In this document: positions 27,808-37,541 of the stretch, piece by piece
Position numbering within the stretch: the stretch's first letter is position 1
How the letters are laid out: each line of letters opens with the position of its first letter
Assembly (NCBI GenBank): GCA_035546635.1
Contig: DASZWJ010000017.1
Span: 185,789 to 249,788 of the forward strand
Length of the DNA: 64,000 nt
From: Gammaproteobacteria bacterium
Lineage (GTDB): Bacteria; Pseudomonadota; Gammaproteobacteria; JAURND01
Direction: 5' to 3'
Translations under genes and position numbers: made by a program
The notes under the pieces: model-generated
Database searches by the model: none
What the model was told of the DNA's origin: nothing
Seen by the model: only the letters and a program-made list of their open reading frames with translations

Positions 27808-27831
27808 ATAACCATAATATAATATGGTTAT
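27808..27831. promoter_or_regulatory. putative operator of the BrnT/BrnA-like pair
   Basis: ATAACCATA and TATGGTTAT form a perfect 9-base inverted repeat around ATATAA, and a further half-site AACCATA lies at 27798-27804. It is about 20-40 bases upstream of the toxin frame, where an autoregulatory ribbon-helix-helix antitoxin would bind. Confidence 0.55.
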
Positions 27832-27895
27832 GTGGAACTCAAATCTTATTTAACATTTCTATTAATAAATAAAAATAACAGATATAAACTGACTA

Positions 27896-29776
27896 TCAGA
27901 TATATTCTCGCATTTTTTTCAAATAAACCAACAAAATCGAAATCGCCGCCGGTGTCACGCCGGAAATACGTGCGGCCTGGCCAATGGTGACTGGTTTAAC
28001 CTGATTGAGTTTCTGGATCACCTCTGCTGACAATCCAGGAACACTTTGATAATCAAGCGTGACTGGCAGCTTAGTTTCCTCATGCCGCTGCCTACGAGCA
28101 ATTTCAGCACTCTGACGCTCGATGTAACCTGCATATTTAATCTGTATCTCCACTTGCTCCATCACTGCAACAGCCACATCTGCCATGCCAGTTTCAGGTA
28201 ATTCTCCTAAAAGACTATGACTGATTTCAGGTCGGCGCAATAGCTCTAATACCCGATACTCTTTATCCAACACTTGGCCAGTTGCCGTTTTAATGTGCAA
28301 TGCAGCTGCCGTATCCGGGCGTATCCACACATGATGCAAACGCTTTTGTTCATGGATTATGGCTTCACGTTTGGCGTTAAACTGTTGCCAGCGCGCTTGA
28401 TCCACCAGACCCAATCGATAGCCAATTTCAGTCAAACGTAAATCGGCATTATCTTCACGTAGAATTAGACGGCACTCCGCTCTGCTGGTAAACATGCGAT
28501 AAGGTTCTTTAGTGCCGTGTGTCGTCAAATCATCGATCAACACACCCATATAAGCTTCATCGCGACGCGGATACCAGGTGTCTTTACCTTGCGCTTGCAG
28601 GGCTGCATTCGCACCGGCGATAAGACCTTGCGCGGCTGCTTCTTCATACCCGGTAGTACCATTAATCTGCCCAGCAAAAAACAAGTTCGGCATTAATTTA
28701 GTTTCTAACCACGGATACAAATCCCGCGGATCAAAAAAATCGTATTCAATCGCATAGCCTGGTCGCGTCATATGCGCATTCGCAAAGCCTTTGATGGAAC
28801 GTACCACTGCCAACTGCACATCAAACGGTAAGCTGGTGGATATGCCATTGGGATAGATTTCATGGGTAGTCAAACCTTCCGGTTCGACAAAAATCTGGTG
28901 GGAGAGTTTATCGGCAAAGCGCACGACTTTGTCTTCAATGGAAGGGCAGTAACGTGGACCGATGCCGGCAATTTGCCCTGTATATAAGGGTGAACGATCT
29001 AAACTATTGCGGATGATGTCATGGGTGGTTTCATTGGTGTGGGTAATGTAACAAGGCACCTGACGCGGGTGGTCAGCTGCTGTGCCTAAAAAAGAAAATA
29101 CCGGCAGAGGCGTATCGCCTGGCTGTTCAGCTAATTGGCTGAAATCAATGCTGCGACCATCAATGCGTGGCGGTGTACCCGTCTTTAAGCGATCCACGCG
29201 AAATGGTAGTGCGCGTAGGCGCTCCGCTAACGCATTAGCCGGTGGATCACCTGCGCGCCCACCTTGGTAGTGGCTATCACCAATATGTATGTAACCACCT
29301 AAAAAGGTACCGGTGGTTAATACCACGGTTTTGGCCTTAATTCGCAATCCCATTTGCGTCACGACACCCGCTACTCGGCCATTTTCTACTAGTAAATCAT
29401 CAACAGCCTGCTGGAACAGCGATAAGTTGGGCTGATGCTCCAGCATATAGCGTATCGCCTGGCGGTATAACACCCGATCGGCCTGAGCACGGGTGGCACG
29501 CACTGCGGCGCCTTTACTGGCATTTAATATTCGAAATTGGATGCCCGCTTTATCCGCTGCCTGCGCCATGGCGCCACCTAAGGCATCAATTTCTTTCACT
29601 AAATGGCCTTTGCCAATGCCGCCGATGGCCGGATTACATGACATTTGGCCTAAGGTTTCAATATTGTGGGTCAGAAGCAAAGTCGCAGCCCCCAGCCGCG
29701 CACTAGCCAATGCGGCTTCAGTCCCCGCGTGACCGCCGCCTACTATGATGACATCGTATGTTTGATCCAGGTTCAT
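27896..29776 (-). CDS. mnmG: tRNA uridine-5-carboxymethylaminomethyl enzyme MnmG (GidA)
   Basis: 626 residues, full length. FAD site [21 protein letters not shown] at the N terminus, [67 protein letters not shown] and the C-terminal helical domain with [15 protein letters not shown]. With MnmE it modifies the wobble uridine of several tRNAs. The mnmG-rsmG-parA-parB order is typical of the origin-proximal region in gammaproteobacteria. Confidence 0.98.
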   Translation of the reverse strand: MNLDQTYDVIIVGGGHAGTEAALASARLGAATLLLTHNIETLGQMSCNPAIGGIGKGHLVKEIDALGGAMAQAADKAGIQFRILNASKGAAVRATRAQADRVLYRQAIRYMLEHQPNLSLFQQAVDDLLVENGRVAGVVTQMGLRIKAKTVVLTTGTFLGGYIHIGDSHYQGGRAGDPPANALAERLRALPFRVDRLKTGTPPRIDGRSIDFSQLAEQPGDTPLPVFSFLGTAADHPRQVPCYITHTNETTHDIIRNSLDRSPLYTGQIAGIGPRYCPSIEDKVVRFADKLSHQIFVEPEGLTTHEIYPNGISTSLPFDVQLAVVRSIKGFANAHMTRPGYAIEYDFFDPRDLYPWLETKLMPNLFFAGQINGTTGYEEAAAQGLIAGANAALQAQGKDTWYPRRDEAYMGVLIDDLTTHGTKEPYRMFTSRAECRLILREDNADLRLTEIGYRLGLVDQARWQQFNAKREAIIHEQKRLHHVWIRPDTAAALHIKTATGQVLDKEYRVLELLRRPEISHSLLGELPETGMADVAVAVMEQVEIQIKYAGYIERQSAEIARRQRHEETKLPVTLDYQSVPGLSAEVIQKLNQVKPVTIGQAARISGVTPAAISILLVYLKKMREYI

Positions 29777-29866
29777 GGTATAAAGCGCGTGTATGTAAAA
29801 CTTAGGATTATGGTTAAAAGTTTGTACAGAGGCAAGACCTCGGTGCCAATCTCAGTGCCAATTCAC

Positions 29867-29998
29867 GCTCTCAATCCATTTGCCAGCCCTGCCCGCTAAA
29901 ACAAACACGCGGTGAATACATCCCTGTACGCTCCCTTTTTTCATCCATGAAAAAAAGGGGTTATTTTAGCCGGCAGGGTTGGCAAACGGATTGAGAGC
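29867..29998. repeat. long inverted repeat B, 35-base arms
   Basis: Arms at 29867-29901 and 29964-29998 pair with three mismatches (outer end GCTCTCAATCC). The loop contains GTGAATACATCCCTGTACG, CTCCC and TTTCATCCATGAAA, almost the same as the loop of repeat A at 20718-20847. It lies upstream of mnmG. Confidence 0.85.
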
Positions 29999-30263
29999 CT
30001 ACTTGGATACTATTCTAAGCTTTTGTGTGGCTACCCTCCCCCTTTGAAAAAGGGGGATTAATGGGGATTTAAAAAGCTTTGAATACTCGTAGACATATTG
30101 GCACCACCCAAAAAACTCTTAAATCCCCCCTAGCTTTAAATCCAAAATCAATGCCTTCCATCCAAAGTACCCCTATGCAATTTAGAAGTTCAACTTCTAA
30201 TTTACATAAATTTATGCTAATATTATATAAATTCTCTAATCACGATAATCTGATAAGCTATTC
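29999..30263. other. gene-free stretch between repeat B and the AAA ATPase gene
   Basis: Holds a CCCCCTTTGAAAAAGGGGG palindrome (30038-30056) followed by GATTAATGGGGATTT, with AAATCCCCCC about 65 bases later in inverse orientation, so it looks like a small palindromic mobile element. After it comes an AT-rich stretch (30180-30260) that must contain the promoter of the ATPase gene. No DnaA boxes and no coding frame were seen. Confidence 0.5.
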
Positions 30264-31445
30264 ATGCAAATTATCACGCGAAATCTAGAACAAGAACTCT
30301 TGACTATGGCAGCCAGCTACCCTGTTGTTACGCTATTAGGCCCAAGACAATCTGGAAAAACCACGCTAATTAAACAGGTATTTCCACAAAAACCCTATAT
30401 CACCCTGGAAGATCCAGACGAAAGAAGCTTTGCATATGGTGATCCCAGAGGATTTTTACAACGATTCCCCAATGGCGCTATTTTGGATGAAATTCAACGC
30501 CTTCCTAAAATACTTTCTTTCCTGCAAGGTATTATCGATAACATTGATACTAAGGGCTTGTTTATTTTAACCGGCAGCCATCAGCTTTCATTACATGAAT
30601 CTATCAGCCAATCACTGGCCGGCAGAACTGCTGTGTTAAAATTACTGCCATTCACAATGCAAGAACTGGCCAAAGAACATAAAGAGTTTTCACTACACGA
30701 GTATATCTTTCAAGGTATGTATCCGCGTATTTATAAAGATAATTTAAACCCTACTAAATTTTATCGTGATTACGTACAAACTTATGTTGAACGCGATGTC
30801 AGACAAATGGTAAATGTAAAAGATTTAACTTTATTTCAACAATTTTTAAAATTATGTGCCGGCAGAATTGGCCAAGTTTTAAATAGTCACAGTTTAAGTA
30901 ATGATTTAGGCGTCTCATATCATACTGTATCCAATTGGTTATCGATTTTAGAGGCTTCATTCTTGATATTCAGATTAGCGCCGTATTTTGAAAATTTTGG
31001 CAAGCGTATGATTAAATCACCCAAACTTTATTTTACTGACGTTGGGCTCGCCAGTTATTTGCTGGATATCACTTCTGTGCAACAGATTGTTAGAGATCCG
31101 TTATTGGGCAATTTGGTAGAAAATTTAGTCATTTCAGAATTTATTAAATACCGTTTAAATGCCGGATTTGAACCTGGCTGCTATTTTTATCGCGATAGCA
31201 ATCAACATGAAGTAGATTTGTTGTTTAAAAGTGGACAACAATTGATTCCTATAGAAATCAAAGCCAGCCAAACCTTTCATCCGCAGTTTCTTAAAAATCT
31301 GGAATATTTTAAGCGCTTGGTACATGATCGTTGTGAACAAGGTTTTTTAATTTACGCAGGTGAGCAGGAACAACGCATTGGTCATTTTCAGGTAATTAAT
31401 TTCAGACATGTAGCGCAGATGGTCAATAAGATTCAAAATATTTGA
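30264..31445 (+). CDS. AAA ATPase with DUF4143 domain
   Basis: 393 residues. Walker A LLGPRQSGKTTL at about 25-36, Walker B AILDEIQRLP, sensor LTGSHQLSL, then the SLAGRTAVLKLLPF stretch and a C-terminal DUF4143 region with FTDVGLASYLL and the nuclease-like EVDLLFKSGQQLIPIEIKA. Common in bacteria as single or multiple copies; its job is not established. The C-terminal VDLL...PIEIKAS resembles a PD-(D/E)xK core. Confidence 0.85.
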   Translation: MQIITRNLEQELLTMAASYPVVTLLGPRQSGKTTLIKQVFPQKPYITLEDPDERSFAYGDPRGFLQRFPNGAILDEIQRLPKILSFLQGIIDNIDTKGLFILTGSHQLSLHESISQSLAGRTAVLKLLPFTMQELAKEHKEFSLHEYIFQGMYPRIYKDNLNPTKFYRDYVQTYVERDVRQMVNVKDLTLFQQFLKLCAGRIGQVLNSHSLSNDLGVSYHTVSNWLSILEASFLIFRLAPYFENFGKRMIKSPKLYFTDVGLASYLLDITSVQQIVRDPLLGNLVENLVISEFIKYRLNAGFEPGCYFYRDSNQHEVDLLFKSGQQLIPIEIKASQTFHPQFLKNLEYFKRLVHDRCEQGFLIYAGEQEQRIGHFQVINFRHVAQMVNKIQNI

Positions 31446-31484
31446 TCATAGTTTAAATTTTATTTTTCACATAAGGAATGCCTC

Positions 31485-32987
31485 ATGACCTATACCGTCC
31501 CACATTTTATTCAAGGCAAAATTGTTCAAGGCCGTTCCAACCACACACAACCGCTTTACAACCCAGCCACTGGCGAAATCATTGGGCAAGTCGCTTTGGC
31601 TGATAAACAAGAAGCGACAGCTGCCATTTTCGCGGCTAAAGCTGCCTTCCCCAGTTGGGCTGCAACACCCGCCACACAGCGCACACAGATTTTATTTAAA
31701 TTTAATCATCTGTTGCATCAGCATTTAGATGAGCTGGCAGAACTCATTACCCGAGAACATGGTAAAACCCTGACTGATGCACGTGGGTCAGTATTGCGGG
31801 GTATAGAAGTAGTGGAATTTGCTTGCGGTGGGCCTAATTTGCTCAAAGGTGCTTTCAGTGACAATGTCAGTAAAGGTATTGATACTTATTCCATGCGCCA
31901 ACCGCTGGGCGTGTGTGCCGGTATCACGCCGTTTAATTTTCCGGCTATGATTGCGCTGTGGATGTTTCCATTAGCCATTGCATGCGGCAATACGTTTGTA
32001 TTAAAACCTTCCGAAAAAGATCCTTCATGTTCCGTGCGGCTGGCACAGCTGATGCATGAAGCGGGTTTACCTGACGGCGTATTAAATGTGGTGCAAGGAG
32101 ATAAGATTGCAGTAGAGGTATTGCTGACGCATCCCGATATTGCTGCGGTCAGTTTTGTCGGCTCAACTAATGTAGCTGAAATTGTTTATAAAACGGCTGC
32201 AGCGCATGGTAAACGCGTGCAGGCCATGGGTGGCGCGAAAAATCATGCGGTAATTATGCCTGATGCTGATCTTGAACAAGCTGCCGATGCCATTGTCGGA
32301 GCCGCTTATGGCTCAGCGGGAGAGCGTTGTATGGCAATTTCTGCGGTGGTGGCGGTGGGTGAAAGCACGGCAAATCATTTTATCAATAAACTTAAAAACC
32401 GTGTACTTGATTTGAAAATCGGTGATGGACATTCCCCGGAAGTGGAAATGGGTCCGCTGATTACTGCTGAACATCGCGAACGGGTTAAATCTTATGTAGA
32501 CCTCGGGGTCAATGAAGGCGCAAAACTGGTGATTGATGGTCGAGACTATCAGCATCCTACTTTGAAAAATGGCTTCTATCTAGGTGGCTGTTTATTTGAC
32601 CATGTCGCACCGCATATGCGTATTTACCGAGAAGAAATTTTTGGTCCGGTGCTTTGTGTATTGCGCGCCCCAGATTTAGAAACTGCATTACAATGGATCA
32701 ATGCGCATCCATTCGGTAATGGTACAGCGATTTTTACGCAAAGTGGCCACAGCGCCCGTGAGTTTGCGACGCAGGCGCAAATTGGCATGGTAGGCATTAA
32801 TCTGCCGATTCCTGTGCCCTCTGCCGCCCACAGCTTTGGCGGTTGGAAGCTGTCATTTTTTGGGGATACGGGGATGTATGGAACTGACGCTATTCATTTC
32901 TATACTCGCTTGAAAAAAGTGTTGGAACGTTGGCCGAGCGCGGTGAAAGTGGGGGTGGATTTTAATATACCTACGGCTAGGGCTTGA
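31485..32987 (+). CDS. mmsA: methylmalonate-semialdehyde dehydrogenase (CoA-acylating)
   Basis: 500 residues. FINGKIV-like FIQGKIVQGRS start, GVCAGITPFNFPAMIALWMFPLA, KPSEKDPS, FVGSTNVA, the catalytic Cys in GSAGERCMAIS, and EEIFGPVLCV. It oxidises methylmalonate semialdehyde to propionyl-CoA in valine and thymine breakdown. AAGGAATGCCTC precedes ATG 31485. mmsB follows after a palindromic repeat. Confidence 0.95.
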   Translation: MTYTVPHFIQGKIVQGRSNHTQPLYNPATGEIIGQVALADKQEATAAIFAAKAAFPSWAATPATQRTQILFKFNHLLHQHLDELAELITREHGKTLTDARGSVLRGIEVVEFACGGPNLLKGAFSDNVSKGIDTYSMRQPLGVCAGITPFNFPAMIALWMFPLAIACGNTFVLKPSEKDPSCSVRLAQLMHEAGLPDGVLNVVQGDKIAVEVLLTHPDIAAVSFVGSTNVAEIVYKTAAAHGKRVQAMGGAKNHAVIMPDADLEQAADAIVGAAYGSAGERCMAISAVVAVGESTANHFINKLKNRVLDLKIGDGHSPEVEMGPLITAEHRERVKSYVDLGVNEGAKLVIDGRDYQHPTLKNGFYLGGCLFDHVAPHMRIYREEIFGPVLCVLRAPDLETALQWINAHPFGNGTAIFTQSGHSAREFATQAQIGMVGINLPIPVPSAAHSFGGWKLSFFGDTGMYGTDAIHFYTRLKKVLERWPSAVKVGVDFNIPTARA

Positions 32988-33018
32988 AAGTGGCATCTAA
33001 AAATAGCCTTGACATTTT

Positions 33019-33044
33019 TCCTTCTCCCACAAGGGGAGAAGGGA
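33019..33044. repeat. palindromic repeat R4 (inverse orientation)
   Basis: CCTTCTCCC and GGGAGAAGG around ACAAG: the complement orientation of the core at 3851, 5320 and 7201. It lies between mmsA and mmsB, within an apparent operon, so here it would more likely modulate than stop transcription. Confidence 0.75.
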
Positions 33045-33077
33045 ATCAGAATTTCTTTATTTATAGGAGCATTCAAC

Positions 33078-33980
33078 ATGAGCCACATTGCCTTCATCGG
33101 CCTTGGTCACATGGGACAACCCATGGCACAAAACCTACTCAAACAAGGTCATCAAGTCACTGCTTATGACACCGTGGCGGATCGAATCACCCCACTGACA
33201 GCATTAGGCGCAACGGCTGCCACATCGGTTTTAGATGCGATAAAATCAGCTAATATAATTATTACTATGCTACAAACAGGAGAACAGGTCAGCTCAGTTT
33301 GTTTAGGTAATAACGGCATCTTTGCACACGCCAAACCTGGCAGCTTATATATTGACTGTTCCTCCATTGATATCACCAGCAGTCGTATGCTGCACGAGGC
33401 AGCGGTTGCAGCCGGTCTTGCGATGGTGGATGCTCCTGTGTCGGGTGGCGATAAAGGCGCAGCCGCTGCCACCTTAACCTTTATGGTGGGCGGGACAGAA
33501 GCTAACTTCCAGCGTGCAGAGGAAGTACTCAAAGCGATGGGTAAAAAAATCTTCCACGCCGGACCACCTGGTAATGGCCAGGCTGCTAAAATCTGCAATA
33601 ACATGATTCTCGGTGTTTCCATGATTGCCGTCTCAGAAGCATTTAACTTAGCAGAAAAGCTCGGATTACCTGCCGATAAGTTTTTTGAAATCTGCAGCAA
33701 TGCTTCAGGGCAATGCTGGTCTTTAACCACTTATGCCCCTGTCCCTGAGGTAGTCCCCACCTCCCCTGCCAATTTTAATTATGAACCAGGTTTTACTGGC
33801 AAAATGATGCTGAAAGATTTACTACTTAGCCAGAATGCCGCACAACAGAGCGGAAATGCCACCCCGCTTGGCGCAGCTGCAACGGCACTGTACACGCTGT
33901 TTGTCAACCAAGGTTATGGTGAGAAAGATTTTTCCGGCATTATTCAGATGCTTTCTGGGAAAGCGGCTGAAGAGTTTTAA
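33078..33980 (+). CDS. mmsB: 3-hydroxyisobutyrate dehydrogenase
   Basis: 300 residues. NAD site IAFIGLGHMGQPMAQNLLKQGH, substrate site DAPVSGGDKGAAAATLTFMVGG and the catalytic Lys in GNGQAAKICNNMILGVSMI. It oxidises 3-hydroxyisobutyrate to methylmalonate semialdehyde, the substrate of MmsA. I chose ATG 33078 because AGGAG lies 7 bases upstream; the frame open from 33009 runs through the palindromic repeat. Confidence 0.95.
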   Translation: MSHIAFIGLGHMGQPMAQNLLKQGHQVTAYDTVADRITPLTALGATAATSVLDAIKSANIIITMLQTGEQVSSVCLGNNGIFAHAKPGSLYIDCSSIDITSSRMLHEAAVAAGLAMVDAPVSGGDKGAAAATLTFMVGGTEANFQRAEEVLKAMGKKIFHAGPPGNGQAAKICNNMILGVSMIAVSEAFNLAEKLGLPADKFFEICSNASGQCWSLTTYAPVPEVVPTSPANFNYEPGFTGKMMLKDLLLSQNAAQQSGNATPLGAAATALYTLFVNQGYGEKDFSGIIQMLSGKAAEEF

Positions 33981-34042
33981 TTTATTATTACGGTATAGCA
34001 GCTACTCACTAATTTTCCTATAATAATACTAGGAGGGTTAGC

Positions 34043-34387
34043 ATGATAAGCGCTGCATTTGACACACTGAAATTCTTACAAAAACTAAAAGCCGGCGGTA
34101 TGCCGGAAGAGCAGGCTATCGCTTTGACTGAAGCACAAAATGAAGCATTTATTGAAACCACAAATCATATGATAGCGACTAAAACTGACCTTCTTGAGCT
34201 TAAACAAGAATTCAAACAAGATATAGCGGATTTGCGGCTTGAGGTTAAACAGGATATTACTAACCTCCGCACAGAAATCAACCATGAGCTTGTCGACGTT
34301 AAATCTAATTTAAAACTCCACAGCTGGATGATTGGGTTTGTACTGACTGGGATAGCTGCTTTAATTCTTAAAGCATTTTTTAACTAG
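34043..34387 (+). CDS. coiled-coil, C-terminally membrane-anchored protein (DUF1640-like)
   Basis: 114 residues. N-terminal FDTLKFLQKLKAGGMPEEQAIALTEA, then KTDLLELKQEFKQDIADLRLE and repeated heptads, and one C-terminal helix (SWMIGFVLTGIAALILKAFF). This is the architecture of bacterial relatives of the mitochondrial CCDC90/MCUR1 family. A strong AGGAGGGTTAGC site precedes the ATG. Role in bacteria unknown. Confidence 0.8.
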   Translation: MISAAFDTLKFLQKLKAGGMPEEQAIALTEAQNEAFIETTNHMIATKTDLLELKQEFKQDIADLRLEVKQDITNLRTEINHELVDVKSNLKLHSWMIGFVLTGIAALILKAFFN

Positions 34388-34395
34388 AAGTAGGA

Positions 34396-34493
34396 TGTCA
34401 TCCTGAGCGTAAGCGAAGGATCTCCTTTTAGTGGCACCCAATACTAGGCTAGTGCGACCATAAGGAGATCCTTCGCTTACACTCAGGATGACA
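34396..34493. mobile_element. TGTCATCCTGAG-type inverted-repeat element
   Basis: Arms of about 32 bases, TGTCATCCTGAGCGTAAGC on the left and its near-exact complement on the right, separated by about 34 bases. Same family as the shorter palindrome at 60416-60450. It lies directly upstream of the YdiJ-type gene. Too short to encode a transposase. Confidence 0.7.
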
Positions 34494-34513
34494 GCCTAGA
34501 TAGGATGAATGAT

Positions 34514-37483
34514 ATGGACTATCACCCCGAGCTCATCAATCGCTTCATTCAACAATTACAAAACCAAATAACCGGCGATGTCCGCTTTGATGACGGTAGC
34601 CGCGCGCTTTATGCTACCGATGCCTCCAATTACCGCATGACACCCATTGGCGTGGTGTTGCCTAAAACTATTGAAGAAGTCATAGCCACTGTTGCCCTTT
34701 GCCGAACTTTTCAATTACCGCTGTTATCTCGCGGTGGCGGCACCAGTCTAGCAGGACAATGCTGCAACCATGCAGTGATTATAGATTTCTCCAAATACTT
34801 AAACAAAGTCCTAGAAATCCAGGCTGAAAAACGCCTAGCACGAGTACAGCCAGGTTGTGTTTTAGATCATTTACGCAAAATAACCGAACAACAACACTTA
34901 ACCTTTGGTCCCGACCCCTCAACGCATTACAACAATACGTTAGGCGGTATGATAGGCAATGATTCTTGTGGCGTGCATTCTGTCCTTGCTGCCTTTGAGG
35001 GAGACGGACCAAGAACCGCAGATAATATCGAAGAACTGGAAATTCTCACCTATGACGGTATCCGCTTGCGCGTGGGCAAAACCAGTGAACAAGAATTAGC
35101 TGCTATTATTCAAGCAGGCGGTCGACGTGGAGAAATTTATGCGCATCTACAACAGTTGCGTGACCAATATATCGAACTCATCAGAACCCGCTATCCTAAT
35201 ATTCCAAGACGCGTATCAGGTTATAACCTTGAAGCCTTATTACCGGAAAACGGCTTTAATGTGGCACAGGCTTTAGTCGGGAGCGAAGGCACCTGCGTCA
35301 TCGTCCTAGAAGCCACTGTCAAATTAATACCTAGCCCCCGTCACCGCGCTCTATTAGCCTTGGGCTATCCCGATATCTATACCGCCGCAGATCATGTACC
35401 TGAAGTCATGGCACATAAACCCTCAGGTCTTGAAGGCATGGATGATTTATTAATTGATTATATGAAGCGCAGCCATATTCATCCCCAACATATCCAATTA
35501 TTACCTCAAGGCAAAGGTTGGCTATTGGTTGAATTTGGTGGTAACACTAAAGAAGAAGCAGAAGCCAAAGCCAATCGCCTCATCAGCGAAGTCCAAGAAA
35601 AACACTCGGCTTTATCTTTTAAACTCTTTCAAAATCCTGAAGAACAACAGCGTGTGTGGTTAGTGCGAGAGTCAGGTTTAAGCGCACTTTCGCACGTGCC
35701 GCATGAACCCTTCACCTGGGAAGGTTGGGAAGATGCTGCGGTTGCGCCAGAAAAATTAGGTACTTATCTGCGCGAGTTAAAAAAATTATTTGCTAAATAT
35801 GATTGGACGGTTTCTATCTACGGCCACTTCGGCCAGGGTTGTATGCATTGTCGCATTCCTTTTGACTTAACAACCGCACAAGGGCTGAAACAATTCCGCT
35901 CATTTATGGAAGAAGCTGTTGATTTAGTCTTGAGCTTAGGCGGTTCTTTATCCGGTGAACACGGTGACGGACAAGCGCGCGCTGAATTTTTAATTAAAAT
36001 GTTTGGACCTGAATTAGTAGATGCTTTTAAACAATTTAAACGTATCTTTGATCCACAAGGCAAAATGAATCCCGGCAAGATCGTTGACCCCTTCAGCATT
36101 ACTGACCATCTGCGCCTGGGCACAGATTATCACCCTTGGCAACCCAATACGCATTTTGGTTACCCGCGCGATAAAGGTAATTTGGGTGATGTCGCTTTAC
36201 GCTGCGTCGGTGTGGGCAAGTGTCGACGCGATGAGGGGGGAGTGATGTGCCCCAGTTATCGAGTCACGCGTGAAGAACAGCACTCAACGCGCGGCCGTGC
36301 CCGTCTGCTGTTTGAATTGTTAAGAGGCGAAGTAATCGGCAAAAAAAAATGGCGGGATTCTGCCGTCAAACAAGCACTGGATTTATGTCTGGCCTGCAAA
36401 GGTTGCCGTGGTGAATGTCCAGTCAATGTAGATATGGCCACTTACAAGGCGGAATTTTTTTCGCATTACTACCAAAATCGTCTGCGACCGCGTTCAGCCT
36501 ATGCTTTTGGATTGATTAACCGTTGGCTGCGCTTGGCAGAAAAAGCACCTCGCCTTTTTAATTTCATGACGCAAAATCGGTTGATTAATCGTTTAAGCAA
36601 AAAACTGGTTGGCATGGCGGAACATCGCGCTATTCCTATTGTCGCCGAAGAGAACTTTAAAACCTGGTTTAAAAATCGACCCCATTTAAGCAAGACAACA
36701 ATCACAAAAAAAGTACTATTATGGCCTGACACCTTTACCAATTATTTTAATCCTAGGATTGGCAAAGCGGCAGTTGAAGTATTAGAAATTCTCGGCTACG
36801 AGGTCATAATTCCTAACGAGCATTTATGCTGTGGACGGCCGCTCTATGATTATGGCTTTTTGAAAACTGCCAAACAAACGTTACTGAAAATTCTTTCAGC
36901 CCTGCGTTGTGAAATTCGCGCCGGCATCCCTTTGATTGGACTAGAGCCCAGTTGCATAGCCGTTTTTCGCGACGAATTAACGAATTTATTACCCAAAGAT
37001 GAAGATGCGCGAAGATTAGCCAAGCAAAGCTTTATGTTCAGCGAGTTTTTAGCACAGGAACAAAAAGATTATGTTTGGCCACAATTATCAGGCAAGGCTT
37101 TAGTACAAGTGCACTGTCATCACAAAGCTCTCATGGGTTTTGATGCTGAGCAACAATTATTGGAAAAATTAGGTTTAAATTTGGAAATATTAAATGCTGG
37201 TTGCTGCGGGATGGCTGGTAGCTTTGGTTATGAAGCAGGCGAACATTTCGATATATCGATGCAAGTGGCAGAACAAGCATTATTTCCAAAATTGCGCCAA
37301 GCTGAAGAAAATACACTGATTATTGCTAATGGTTTTAGTTGCCAAGGACAAATCCAGCATGGTACGGGTAAAAAGGCCTTGCATTTGGTGGAAGTTTTGA
37401 GGATGGCGCTTGAGGCTTTTGAAAATGATTACCCCTATACGGATGGTGTTGGTAAGGTAAGCGTGTCTTTAACAAAAAGCTGA
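34514..37483 (+). CDS. ydiJ: FAD/Fe-S dehydrogenase, YdiJ-type D-2-hydroxyacid dehydrogenase
   Basis: 989 residues. Domains in order: FAD-binding PCMH domain (about 45-220, LLSRGGGTSLAGQC and GGMIGNDSCGVHS), FAD-oxidase C-terminal domain (about 280-540, GHFGQGCMHCRI, LSGEHGDGQARAEFL), two 4Fe-4S motifs (CVGVGKCRR ... GVMCPSYR and CLACKGCRGECP), and CCG domains (HLCCGRPLYDYG, NAGCCGMAGSFGYE). E. coli YdiJ and relatives oxidise D-2-hydroxyglutarate or similar acids. ATG 34514 is preferred (AGGA 8 bases before); ATG 34505 is possible. Confidence 0.9.
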   Translation: MDYHPELINRFIQQLQNQITGDVRFDDGSRALYATDASNYRMTPIGVVLPKTIEEVIATVALCRTFQLPLLSRGGGTSLAGQCCNHAVIIDFSKYLNKVLEIQAEKRLARVQPGCVLDHLRKITEQQHLTFGPDPSTHYNNTLGGMIGNDSCGVHSVLAAFEGDGPRTADNIEELEILTYDGIRLRVGKTSEQELAAIIQAGGRRGEIYAHLQQLRDQYIELIRTRYPNIPRRVSGYNLEALLPENGFNVAQALVGSEGTCVIVLEATVKLIPSPRHRALLALGYPDIYTAADHVPEVMAHKPSGLEGMDDLLIDYMKRSHIHPQHIQLLPQGKGWLLVEFGGNTKEEAEAKANRLISEVQEKHSALSFKLFQNPEEQQRVWLVRESGLSALSHVPHEPFTWEGWEDAAVAPEKLGTYLRELKKLFAKYDWTVSIYGHFGQGCMHCRIPFDLTTAQGLKQFRSFMEEAVDLVLSLGGSLSGEHGDGQARAEFLIKMFGPELVDAFKQFKRIFDPQGKMNPGKIVDPFSITDHLRLGTDYHPWQPNTHFGYPRDKGNLGDVALRCVGVGKCRRDEGGVMCPSYRVTREEQHSTRGRARLLFELLRGEVIGKKKWRDSAVKQALDLCLACKGCRGECPVNVDMATYKAEFFSHYYQNRLRPRSAYAFGLINRWLRLAEKAPRLFNFMTQNRLINRLSKKLVGMAEHRAIPIVAEENFKTWFKNRPHLSKTTITKKVLLWPDTFTNYFNPRIGKAAVEVLEILGYEVIIPNEHLCCGRPLYDYGFLKTAKQTLLKILSALRCEIRAGIPLIGLEPSCIAVFRDELTNLLPKDEDARRLAKQSFMFSEFLAQEQKDYVWPQLSGKALVQVHCHHKALMGFDAEQQLLEKLGLNLEILNAGCCGMAGSFGYEAGEHFDISMQVAEQALFPKLRQAEENTLIIANGFSCQGQIQHGTGKKALHLVEVLRMALEAFENDYPYTDGVGKVSVSLTKS

Positions 37484-37541
37484 GATGTAAAGGGTCAAGT
37501 AAACATGTCATGTGAATACTTGCCCCCTTCACAATTTAAGG

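Noticed and set aside
29777..30263. Replication origin upstream of mnmG, as in E. coli
   Set aside because: No DnaA boxes were found in this gap; the boxes are around glpK instead.
36342..36350. A9 run in the YdiJ-type gene
   Set aside because: In frame as written (Lys-Lys-Lys) and the gene is intact on both sides, so no sign of switching.
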